Positions 1 through 5,013 of a stretch of 5,013 nucleotides of DNA are shown in pieces; the first letter of the stretch is position 1; each line of letters opens with the position of its first letter. A program made the position numbers and the translations under genes. The stretch is taken from contig CAJATB010000248.1 of NCBI GenBank assembly GCA_903944755.1, forward strand, positions 1-5,013, in the 5' to 3' direction. Source of the stretch: an uncultured Bacteroidota bacterium. GTDB taxonomy: Bacteria; Bacteroidota; Bacteroidia; Chitinophagales; Chitinophagaceae. Below the pieces are notes generated by a model, which worked only from the letters and a program-made list of their open reading frames with translations, was not told where the DNA came from and ran no database searches.

Positions 1-336
1 ATAAGCTCCTTCAATTTGATTGCCTAAACCATGTTCCTTTGGTTTAGGGCGTACATATATGTAAGGAAGTTTTAATTGGTCAGCAGCCATCGCACCCCAA
101 GGTATACCTGCAGTGGCAACTCCTGCTAACATATCAGCACCATCAAACTTTTCAAAAATTACATTACACATCTCACTTTTAATAAAGTCTCTAACATAGG
201 GAAAGGATAAAACTTTTCTATTATCACAATAAATTGGACTTTTCCAGCCACTTGCCCATGTAAATGGATCTTTTGGACTTAATTTTACAGCACCTACTTG
301 GAGTAGTTTTTCGGCAACGGCTTTTTCGTTAGTCAT
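1..336 (-). CDS. pyrE: Orotate phosphoribosyltransferase, N-terminal part (cut by left window edge)
   Basis: Orotate phosphoribosyltransferase joins orotate to PRPP to give OMP, the fifth step of UMP synthesis, in the cytoplasm. The minus-strand frame begins with ATG at 336 and stays open to base 1, giving 112 of the roughly 210 residues usual for the family. Visible family signatures are the substrate-contact segment ASGWKSPIYCD (28-38), the GVATAGIPWGA loop (72-82), and the catalytic stretch VRPKPKEHGLGNQIEG (95-110), where K100 and H102 correspond to the flexible-loop lysine and histidine. This stretch is closer to the Bacillus form (VRSKPKGHG) than to the enterobacterial one. The PRPP-binding motif normally lies further on and is outside the window. 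The ATG is well placed: the protein starts at the usual distance before the first motif. The gene is divergent from the NUDIX gene, 82 bases away, and lies near pyrB and pyrR. No internal disruption is seen. Confidence 0.95.
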   Translation of the reverse strand, partial: MTNEKAVAEKLLQVGAVKLSPKDPFTWASGWKSPIYCDNRKVLSFPYVRDFIKSEMCNVIFEKFDGADMLAGVATAGIPWGAMAADQLKLPYIYVRPKPKEHGLGNQIEGAY

Positions 337-418
337 AATAGTGATTTATCTTGGACGCGAAATTAAAGGCTAATTGCTTAAATAAGCCCAAGAGTTACTA
401 AATACTATACACATTTTT

Positions 419-844
419 ATGCCAAAACAAATTATAGCAGCAGGAGGCTTGGTTACCAATCCTAAAAAACAAATTTTATGGATATTTAGGCGTGGTTTTT
501 GGGACTTGCCGAAAGGCAAATTAGATGAGGGGGAAACTATCCAAACCTGTGCAGTGAGAGACGTGGAAGAAGAAACCGGTTTAGTAAATATTCAATTACA
601 TGAATTATTAAATTTCACGAACCACCCTTATTTTGATGAGCATCTAAAAGAGGAAGTAATAAAACGTACTTATTGGTTTCACATGACAATTAATGAAATG
701 CAACAAGGTGTTCCTCAAACTACTGAAGACATAGAAGGAATTGAATGGAACACACTCGAAACTTCAGCGCATTGTTTATCTCATACTTATGAGAATATAA
801 GAGAAGTAATTGCAGCCTACACAAAAAAAATGCGCGGCTTTTAA
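419..844 (+). CDS. NUDIX hydrolase, short single-domain form
   Basis: This 141-residue protein is a NUDIX-fold hydrolase, expected to cleave a nucleoside diphosphate linked to another group in the cytoplasm; the actual substrate cannot be told. The NUDIX box spans G33 to L55 (GX5EX7REUXEEXGU), reading GKLDEGE, then seven residues, then RDVEEETGL. It fits except that the first glutamate of the RE pair is aspartate (D48). The preceding AAGGLV (7-12) and RRGFWDLPKGK (24-34) and the late YENIREVI (125-132) resemble the NUDIX protein that sits beside pyrE/coaD in many Bacteroidota. Many of those homologues, as I recall them, carry about 60-70 extra N-terminal residues. Here the frame meets a TAA at 383-385 and has no ATG, GTG or TTG before 419, so this ATG is the only normal start. 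The gene is divergent from pyrE and convergent with coaD, with a 20-base gap. A housecleaning role near nucleotide and CoA genes is inference. Confidence 0.9.
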   Translation: MPKQIIAAGGLVTNPKKQILWIFRRGFWDLPKGKLDEGETIQTCAVRDVEEETGLVNIQLHELLNFTNHPYFDEHLKEEVIKRTYWFHMTINEMQQGVPQTTEDIEGIEWNTLETSAHCLSHTYENIREVIAAYTKKMRGF

Positions 845-864
845 TTCGTTTTAGGGCTATAAAT

Positions 865-1335
865 TTATTTATTCAAGGATTTAATAACGGCTTCAGGTAA
901 GAACGGGGAAGCATCTCCTCCATTTCTTATAATGTCCCTTACAATAGTCGACGCGACGGAAGTGAATTTAGGTTCCCCGGTAAGAAAGAAGGTTTCTATA
1001 TTTCTGTCCATGGTCCTATTGGCGTCTGCGATTGTTTTTTCGTATTCAAAATCACTCACATAGCGAATTCCCCTGAGTATGAAACGAGCACCAATTTTTT
1101 CACAAAAATGGATGGTTAACCCATCATAAATGGCTACTTCCACTTTTGGTTGGTCCTTATAAATTTCTTCAAACCAAATTTTACGTTGGTCTGCAGTAAA
1201 CATGGGTTCTTTAGAGGCGTTTATACCTATACCAACTACAATCTTATCAAATAAGGGAAGGGAACGGTCAATAATATCGGTATGTCCTATAGTTACGGGA
1301 TCAAAAGTGCCGGGAAATAAGCAGATTCTTTGCAT
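865..1335 (-). CDS. coaD: Phosphopantetheine adenylyltransferase
   Basis: CoaD transfers AMP from ATP to 4'-phosphopantetheine, giving dephospho-CoA, the penultimate step of coenzyme A synthesis in the cytoplasm. The 156-residue length is normal for this usually hexameric enzyme. The nucleotidyltransferase signature FPGTFDPVTIGH (7-18) contains T10 and the (T/H)xGH motif ending in G17-H18. K42 in the NASKEPMF segment (39-46), R88 and R91 in LRGIRYVSDFEYE (87-99), and the late ASTIVRD (128-134) followed by GGDASPFLPEAV match the family's substrate- and ATP-binding positions. The ATG at 1335 is set by the family's usual N-terminus, only a few residues before the motif. The gene lies 37 bases after pyrB on the same strand and could be co-transcribed with pyrR and pyrB. 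A promoter-like sequence in that gap suggests it may also be expressed alone. It is convergent with the NUDIX gene. Confidence 0.97.
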   Translation of the reverse strand: MQRICLFPGTFDPVTIGHTDIIDRSLPLFDKIVVGIGINASKEPMFTADQRKIWFEEIYKDQPKVEVAIYDGLTIHFCEKIGARFILRGIRYVSDFEYEKTIADANRTMDRNIETFFLTGEPKFTSVASTIVRDIIRNGGDASPFLPEAVIKSLNK

Positions 1336-1339
1336 GTGT

Positions 1340-1369
1340 TAAAAGTAAGAAATTTCTTAAAACAAACAA
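1340..1369 (-). promoter_or_regulatory. Candidate Bacteroidota-type promoter for coaD with a palindrome in its spacer
   Basis: Reading the minus strand, TTG at 1369-1367 is followed after exactly 19 bases by TACTTTTA at 1347-1340. This matches the Bacteroidota primary sigma-factor pattern (TTG, about 19-20 bases, TAnnTTTG) except for the final base. Transcription would begin at or within a few bases of the coaD ATG, so the message would be almost leaderless. A perfect 14-base palindrome, TAAGAAATTTCTTA (1346-1359), fills much of the spacer and touches the -7 element, where an operator could act. Both are AT-rich, so chance is a real alternative. Confidence 0.4.
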
Positions 1370-1372
1370 CCA

Positions 1373-2305
1373 TTAGGCAGGATTTGACCTGCCAGCTAGT
1401 AAGTATAAACAAGCCATTCTCACGGCTACCCCATTTTCAACCTGATCCAAAATTATGGAATGCGCGCTATTGGCCACATCACTATCCATTTCCACACCTC
1501 GGTTAATTGGGCCGGGATGCATGATTACAATTTTCTTATTAAGCTTATTAAGGCGATTTGTGGTGATTCCATAAGCTAGGTTATATTCTCTTAGCGAGGA
1601 GAATAAAGGCTGATTCTGACGCTCTAATTGAATTCTAAGCACATTGGCCACATCGCACCAAGCCAAGGCTTTGTCAATATTGTATTCGACCTGAATATCC
1701 ATTGCTTGTTGCAAGTACGTTGGAATTAAAGTTGGTGGCCCAGAAACCATCACTTCGGCGCCCATTTTCTTTAACAAGTAAATATTACTTAGTGCAACCC
1801 TGCTATGCATTACATCCCCAATAATAGCCACTTTTAAGCCTGCTAGTTTACCTAACTTCTCCTCCATTGAAAAGGCGTCCAATAAAGCTTGTGTGGGGTG
1901 TTCATTAATGCCGTCGCCTGCGTTAATAATTGCAGCATCAATGTGTTTTGCTAAGTAATGTGGAGCGCCGGATGCACTATGTCGCATCACAACCATATCC
2001 ACTTTCATGCTTAAAATGTTATTTACAGTATCTAAAAGTGTTTCTCCTTTAGCAGCTGAGGAATTGGAAACAGTGAAATTTACAGTATCAGCAGATAAAC
2101 GTCTTTCAGCTAATTCAAAAGAAATCCTAGTGCGTGTTGAATTTTCATAAAAAAGATTCACAATAGTGATGTCTCTTAAAGTGGGAACTTTTTTTACGGG
2201 TCTTTGTAAAACCTCTTTAAATTGACCTGCAGTAGATAAAATAAGTTGTATATCCTCAGTGGTGAGGTCCTTGATACCAAGAAGATGTTTGGTAGATAGT
2301 GCCAT
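1373..2305 (-). CDS. pyrB: Aspartate carbamoyltransferase catalytic subunit
   Basis: PyrB condenses carbamoyl phosphate with aspartate to give N-carbamoyl-aspartate, the second step of UMP synthesis, in the cytoplasm. At 310 residues it is a full-length catalytic chain. The N-terminal carbamoyl-phosphate domain shows STRTR (56-60), the AAKGETLLDT loop with K86, R108, and HPTQALLD with H136 and Q139. The C-terminal aspartate domain shows R169 after GDVMHS, the LRIQLERQ stretch (223-230, with R224 and R229), and HPGPINRGVE (263-272). All expected active-site residues are present. The form resembles the Bacillus-type enzyme (HPxPxNRGVE) rather than the E. coli one, and no pyrI regulatory-subunit gene is next to it. 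The ATG at 2305 gives the usual N-terminus. It lies 23 bases after pyrR and 37 before coaD on the same strand, which suggests one transcript from pyrR onward. Confidence 0.97.
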   Translation of the reverse strand: MALSTKHLLGIKDLTTEDIQLILSTAGQFKEVLQRPVKKVPTLRDITIVNLFYENSTRTRISFELAERRLSADTVNFTVSNSSAAKGETLLDTVNNILSMKVDMVVMRHSASGAPHYLAKHIDAAIINAGDGINEHPTQALLDAFSMEEKLGKLAGLKVAIIGDVMHSRVALSNIYLLKKMGAEVMVSGPPTLIPTYLQQAMDIQVEYNIDKALAWCDVANVLRIQLERQNQPLFSSLREYNLAYGITTNRLNKLNKKIVIMHPGPINRGVEMDSDVANSAHSIILDQVENGVAVRMACLYLLAGRSNPA

Positions 2306-2328
2306 TAAAAAACGAAATTAATATATTT

Positions 2329-2853
2329 TTATTGATCTAACAAGATAACATCATCCACCCCGTCATTTTCTTTCCAACGAACTTTAACTTTGTAAGGGGT
2401 AATATCCACCATCTCCTTGCCCGTAAAATCGGGCTGAATTGGCAATTCCCTACTTGGTTTACGGTCAACTAATACACATAAAGCAACTTTGGAAGGTCGT
2501 CCAAAAGCCAATAAAGCATCTAAAGCAGCTCGAATAGTTCTTCCTGTAAATAAAACATCATCAATTAAAATGACTGTTTTGCCCTCAATTGGGAAAGGTA
2601 AGTGGGTTTGTGTACCTAAGTGTAATTCTCTTCTAACATCGTCTCTGTAAAAGGTGATATCTAATTTCCCATACTGAATTTGATCTGCAGGGAGTTCCTG
2701 GTGCAAAGCAGCTACTATTCTATCACTTAAATACACTCCTCTTGGCTGTAAACCAACTATCACCGCATTGGTTAAACCTGGGTAGGTTTCCAAAAGCTGA
2801 TGGGCTAATCGCTTAATAATACTTGGGAGTTGTTGCTCACTAATAAGGGTCAT
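2329..2853 (-). CDS. pyrR: PyrR: pyrimidine regulatory protein / uracil phosphoribosyltransferase
   Basis: PyrR belongs to the type I phosphoribosyltransferases. In Firmicutes it binds pyr mRNA leaders when UMP is high and causes attenuation, and it can also convert uracil and PRPP to UMP. The 174 residues are normal (about 180). Visible features are GLQPRGVYLS (34-43), GKLDITFYRDD (62-72), the PRPP-binding motif VILIDDVLFTGRT (94-106), and VDRKPSRELPIQPDFTGKE near residues 129-147, matching the DRGHRELPI..DFVGK stretch of Bacillus PyrR. That combination separates it from Upp and from other phosphoribosyltransferases. The ATG at 2853 has AAGGA directly against it, too close for a working ribosome-binding site. 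It heads the pyrR–pyrB–coaD run and is divergent from recF. No PyrR-binding leader is visible upstream, so an RNA-binding regulatory role here is uncertain; the enzymatic role is the safer inference. Confidence 0.93.
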   Translation of the reverse strand: MTLISEQQLPSIIKRLAHQLLETYPGLTNAVIVGLQPRGVYLSDRIVAALHQELPADQIQYGKLDITFYRDDVRRELHLGTQTHLPFPIEGKTVILIDDVLFTGRTIRAALDALLAFGRPSKVALCVLVDRKPSRELPIQPDFTGKEMVDITPYKVKVRWKENDGVDDVILLDQ

Positions 2854-2932
2854 TCCTTAACATTTTAATAAAATTACACCCTTTTCTTGAATTTTAAATG
2901 GCCCGAAACAATTCCCTTTGTAATTTGCGGTC
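2854..2932. promoter_or_regulatory. Divergent promoter region between pyrR and recF
   Basis: These 79 bases must carry the start signals for both pyrR (minus) and recF (plus). Toward recF, TAATTTGC at 2921-2928 resembles a Bacteroidota -7 element and would give a leader of only a few bases; no TTG lies at the right distance upstream. Toward pyrR, TAATTTTA (2876-2869 on the minus strand) matches TAnnTTTG in all but the last base, with TTT rather than TTG 19 bases further upstream. No hairpin followed by a T-run and no PyrR-binding loop is seen. The exact elements are tentative; the position of the promoters is inferred from the divergent gene layout. Confidence 0.4.
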
Positions 2933-4015
2933 ATGGTGGGGATTCAACAACTTACATTGGTTCAATTTCGAAATTACATTCAGCAGCAATTCAATTTTAC
3001 GCATCGTATTGTTGGGATTGTGGGCAAAAATGGAACGGGTAAGACGAATGTATTAGACGCGCTTTATTATTTGTCTTTTACAAAAAGTTATTTTAGCCGT
3101 CCCGACGCACAAAATGTGCATCACGCTTATCAAGGCCTTAGGATTGACGGACAGTATACTATAAATAACGAACCAGTCGCTATAACTTGCATACTTCGTG
3201 AAAATTTAAAGAAAGAATTTTATTACGATCAGGACTTATATGCAAAGCATTCGCAACATATTGGTAAAATCCCCTGTGTCATGATTGCTCCCGATGATGT
3301 ACAAATAATAACAGGATCGAGTGAAGAAAGAAGAAGGTTAGTAGATAGTTTGCTTTCTCAAATATATCCTGAATATTTAAAGTATTTAATTCAATATAGT
3401 AAGGTACTAGTTCAAAGAAATAGTCTATTAAAACTTGCTGCTGAAACAGGCACGATGGACACCCTATTATTAGAAACCCTAAATGAGCAATTAATTGCTA
3501 ATGGTGTACCCATTTTTAACTACCGAAATAACCTCATGAAGGAGCTATTGCCAGAAGTACTTTTCTTGTATCAACAATTGGCAGGAATCGATGACAGCGT
3601 AAACATTCAATACCATTCCCAATTAAGTGAAAATACTTTTAGTGAATTGCTTAAACAATCCTTACCCAAGGATGCTATTTTACAAAGAACCAATGTGGGA
3701 GTACACAAGGACGACCTACTTATTACTATTCAAGGTCAATCCTTTAAGCAAGAAGCTTCCCAAGGACAAAGAAAAAGTTTATTGTTTGCATTAAGACTTG
3801 CTGAATGGAAAATTATAAAAAAGTACAAAGGCTTCTCTCCTATTTTATTGATGGATGATATTTTTGAAAAGCTGGATGAGAATAGAATGTTTCAATTATT
3901 AGCGTGGGTTAGTAATGCAACAGATGGTCAGGTATTTATAACCGACACGCATAAAGACAGGATGGAAGCATTATTAAGTAAACATACAGCCACCTATCAA
4001 CTAATTGAAATTTAA
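2933..4015 (+). CDS. recF: DNA replication and repair ATPase RecF
   Basis: RecF is an SMC-like ABC ATPase that binds DNA at single-strand gaps and, with RecO and RecR, helps load RecA at stalled replication forks. The 360-residue length is normal. Walker A is GKNGTGKT (31-38), after the N-terminal LTLVQFRNY (7-15) typical of RecF. The ABC signature is SQGQRKSLLFALRLAEW (276-292), Walker B is PILLMDD (303-309), and the D-loop follows as KLDENR (313-318); the switch-region histidine may be H340 in TDTHKD. The RecF motif usually written GPHRDD is GVHKDDL here (256-262). The ATG at 2933 puts the first strand at the normal place. The gene is divergent from pyrR and leads a short unit with the DUF721 gene. 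It is not next to dnaA, dnaN or gyrB within this window, so the classical origin cluster is not seen. Confidence 0.97.
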   Translation: MVGIQQLTLVQFRNYIQQQFNFTHRIVGIVGKNGTGKTNVLDALYYLSFTKSYFSRPDAQNVHHAYQGLRIDGQYTINNEPVAITCILRENLKKEFYYDQDLYAKHSQHIGKIPCVMIAPDDVQIITGSSEERRRLVDSLLSQIYPEYLKYLIQYSKVLVQRNSLLKLAAETGTMDTLLLETLNEQLIANGVPIFNYRNNLMKELLPEVLFLYQQLAGIDDSVNIQYHSQLSENTFSELLKQSLPKDAILQRTNVGVHKDDLLITIQGQSFKQEASQGQRKSLLFALRLAEWKIIKKYKGFSPILLMDDIFEKLDENRMFQLLAWVSNATDGQVFITDTHKDRMEALLSKHTATYQLIEI

Positions 4016-4036
4016 ATTACTTAATTTAGCAAACTT

Positions 4037-4327
4037 ATGGCCACATTAAAATTAGGAGATGCATTAAAGCAATTTGTACAAAATAGCAAATTGAAAAAGG
4101 GCATACGCGCTGTTCAAATTGAAGAAGTGTGGGAAGAAATTATGGGTACTACTATTGCCAAGTACACTGACAAGATTTACATTTTTGACCAAAAATTATT
4201 CATTAAAACTAGCATAGGGCCCTTGAAAAACGAGTTAGGTTTTCAGAAAGTACAAATTATTGAAAGAGTAAATGAAAAGATGCAAGCACTAGGTGAAGCA
4301 AAAATTATTGATGTCATTATTCAATAG
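4037..4327 (+). CDS. DUF721 (DciA-like) protein
   Basis: This 96-residue protein looks like a DUF721 domain, the family of DciA, which helps load the replicative helicase DnaB in bacteria without DnaC or DnaI. Visible features are an N-terminal helical stretch (1-25), then VEEVW-like IEEVWEEIMGTTIAKYTDKI (28-47) with the family's conserved W32, G37 and T44, and LFIKTSIGPLKNELGFQK (54-71), matching the usual 'L.V.v.s..w..EL...k' pattern, ending in a helix and a final strand. It contains only the KH-like core and lacks the long tail of proteobacterial DciA. It starts 21 bases after recF; the same recF–DUF721 order is known in Actinobacteria, supporting a replication-linked role and co-transcription. 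A helicase-loading function here is inference from family and context. Its stop lies 4 bases from the stop of the convergent CBS gene. Confidence 0.8.
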   Translation: MATLKLGDALKQFVQNSKLKKGIRAVQIEEVWEEIMGTTIAKYTDKIYIFDQKLFIKTSIGPLKNELGFQKVQIIERVNEKMQALGEAKIIDVIIQ

Positions 4328-4331
4328 TACT

Positions 4332-4733
4332 TTATAAATCATATTTCTTTTCTTCTAGTATTTCCGTGATCAAGTCATTCATGGTTAACACCCCTTTAAA
4401 CTCGAATTCATCAAATACGGGCAAATAACGTGTTTTATATACATTCATTAATACCATACACCTGTTTACATCATCTTCAAAATTTACCACAGGCAAATTT
4501 CCGTTTAGTATTTCTTTCACAGTAGCGGTATCTTGTTTATTGCCTAAAACTTTAATTTTATGAATGTAGTCACGTTCCGACATGATACCTAAGTAATTTC
4601 CCTCATCCATTACTACTACATAACTATAGTTTTCAGATTGCATTAAGGTTAAGGCATCTAATACTTTAGTGTTAGGTGAAACAACATTAAAATGTGGCCC
4701 CTTCCATCTCAACATCTCTTTTATTTTACACAT
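4332..4733 (-). CDS. Stand-alone two-CBS-domain protein
   Basis: This 133-residue protein consists of a pair of CBS domains, which together form a Bateman module that usually senses adenine nucleotides such as AMP, ATP or S-adenosylmethionine. CBS1 covers about 7-60 with VVSPNTKVLDALTLM (17-31) and LGIMSERDY (48-56). CBS2 covers about 72-128 with VKEILNGNLPVVNFEDDV (72-89), RYLPVFD (102-108) and GVLTMNDLI (114-122). The S/T-x-x-D positions that commonly contact ribose appear as S52..D55 and T117..D120. There is no membrane segment, signal peptide or attached enzyme domain, so it is probably a soluble regulator of an unknown partner. The ATG at 4733 leaves a short head; M7 is a possible alternative start. 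It follows the DoxX-like gene on the same strand after 57 bases that contain an inverted repeat, so it may or may not share that gene's transcript. Confidence 0.9.
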   Translation of the reverse strand: MCKIKEMLRWKGPHFNVVSPNTKVLDALTLMQSENYSYVVVMDEGNYLGIMSERDYIHKIKVLGNKQDTATVKEILNGNLPVVNFEDDVNRCMVLMNVYKTRYLPVFDEFEFKGVLTMNDLITEILEEKKYDL

Positions 4734-4741
4734 AAAATATA

Positions 4742-4763
4742 TTTAGGAATTTAAGATCCTAAA
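4742..4763. repeat. Inverted repeat with 7-base arms in the DoxX-like/CBS gap
   Basis: TTTAGGA at 4742-4748 and TCCTAAA at 4757-4763 are perfect reverse complements around an 8-base loop. The repeat lies 28 bases past the stop of the DoxX-like gene and 8 bases before the CBS gene's ATG on the minus strand. The minus strand then runs into TATATTTT. It could be a weak intrinsic terminator for the upstream gene, a 5' leader hairpin, or an operator. With only two G-C pairs per arm it would be a weak terminator. Confidence 0.4.
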
Positions 4764-4790
4764 ATAGTATAAAATAAATTGAACGAAGTA

Positions 4791-5013
4791 CTACTTTTCT
4801 AGTAGGTTGGTGTAAGGTTTTTTCTGCATGATTGTTGACCCATTCATAATGAATACCGAAGGCCAAACTCTAGCTGCAGTTTTTATCATGGTCATGTCGC
4901 CAATCAAAACTTTTTCTTTTGTTAAAACCTTTGCTGCGGCTTGTTTATCAGCTGTCACAATGTATACTTGTGTATATTTTTCATGAAGTACTTTTAGCAA
5001 ATTTTCCCATGGA
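4791..5013 (-). CDS. C-terminal end of a probable DoxX-family membrane protein (cut by right window edge)
   Basis: The minus-strand frame ends with TAG at 4793-4791 and stays open to the right edge, so no start is visible; at least 74 residues are seen, beginning PWENLLKVLHEK. The segment has strands and helices like the thioredoxin-like or soluble tail found after the DoxX membrane domain in Bacteroidota: a predicted strand VYIVTAD, helix KQAAAKVL, then VLIGDMTMIKTAARVWPSVFIM, where the D-x-T-x-IKTAAR-x-x-P pattern resembles the end of BT_3928-type DoxX proteins as I remember them. No membrane helix lies in the visible part. The DoxX assignment rests on this tail alone and is moderate; a separate thioredoxin-like protein is the main alternative. 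It is upstream of the CBS gene on the same strand. Confidence 0.5.
   Translation of the reverse strand, partial: PWENLLKVLHEKYTQVYIVTADKQAAAKVLTKEKVLIGDMTMIKTAARVWPSVFIMNGSTIMQKKPYTNLLEK

Noticed and set aside
337..418. Bacteroidota-type promoters in the pyrE/NUDIX divergent gap.
   Set aside because: TTG and TA-rich stretches exist on both strands (for example TTG at 374-376 on plus), but spacing and the -7 match are poor, so no element can be named although promoters must lie here.
807..864. Possible terminator after coaD: on the minus strand a GC-rich stretch (839-831) leads into eight T's (830-823).
   Set aside because: The only hairpin that can be drawn has a bulge and a 3-base loop with two G-C pairs, and it lies inside the NUDIX coding sequence, where the A-run encodes lysines.
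1373..2305. Ornithine rather than aspartate carbamoyltransferase.
   Set aside because: The HPGPINRGVE ending, the KGETLLDT loop and the pyrR neighbour fit aspartate transcarbamylase; the ornithine-binding HCLP motif is absent.
4022..4030. TAATTTAGC just before the DUF721 gene as its own -7 element.
   Set aside because: The match is imperfect, the nearest upstream TTG (4005-4007) is too close, and the 21-base gap to recF fits co-transcription.
4998..5000. TTG as a start codon for the right-edge minus-strand gene.
   Set aside because: The frame continues upstream to the window edge with sensible residues (P-W-E-N before the leucine), so this is an internal leucine of a truncated gene.
1..5013. 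Mobile elements, phage genes, CRISPR arrays, toxin–antitoxin pairs or defence genes.
   Set aside because: Almost all of the window is accounted for by housekeeping genes with intact frames; no transposase, direct-repeat array, tRNA or foreign-looking composition is seen.

Overview
The window is an ordinary-looking piece of core bacterial chromosome, most likely from a member of Bacteroidota and probably close to the Chitinophagaceae. The DNA is AT-rich, none of the eight visible gene starts has a well-spaced Shine-Dalgarno sequence, and the best promoter candidates resemble the Bacteroidota TTG / TAnnTTTG type. The gene neighbourhoods (pyrE–NUDIX–coaD, recF–DUF721) and protein details also fit that phylum. 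The taxonomic call is inference from these features, not from a marker gene.

Layout. Bases 1-336 (minus) hold the N-terminal half of pyrE, cut by the left edge. A short NUDIX hydrolase gene (419-844, plus) is divergent from it. A likely minus-strand unit follows, read pyrR (2853-2329), pyrB (2305-1373), coaD (1335-865), with gaps of 23 and 37 bases. A 79-base divergent spacer separates pyrR from recF (2933-4015, plus), which is followed 21 bases later by a small DUF721/DciA-like gene (4037-4327, plus). Only 4 bases separate that gene from a convergent two-CBS-domain gene (4733-4332, minus). At the right edge lies the C-terminal tail of what looks like a DoxX-family protein (4791-5013, minus). 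No stretch above 100 bases lacks a gene. I see no rRNA, tRNA, CRISPR array, insertion sequence or phage gene.

How the genes work together. pyrB (aspartate transcarbamylase, second pathway step) and pyrE (orotate phosphoribosyltransferase, fifth step) belong to de novo UMP synthesis. pyrR is a PRPP-binding regulator/uracil phosphoribosyltransferase of the same nucleotide economy. coaD makes dephospho-CoA and shares the transcription direction. recF and the DUF721 gene belong to DNA repair/replication. The CBS and DoxX-like genes are poorly defined.

I found no convincing undescribed system. The observations most worth checking are a palindrome inside a good Bacteroidota-type promoter in front of coaD, a pyrR gene whose upstream region has no recognisable PyrR-binding attenuator, and a hairpin-forming inverted repeat between the DoxX-like and CBS genes.
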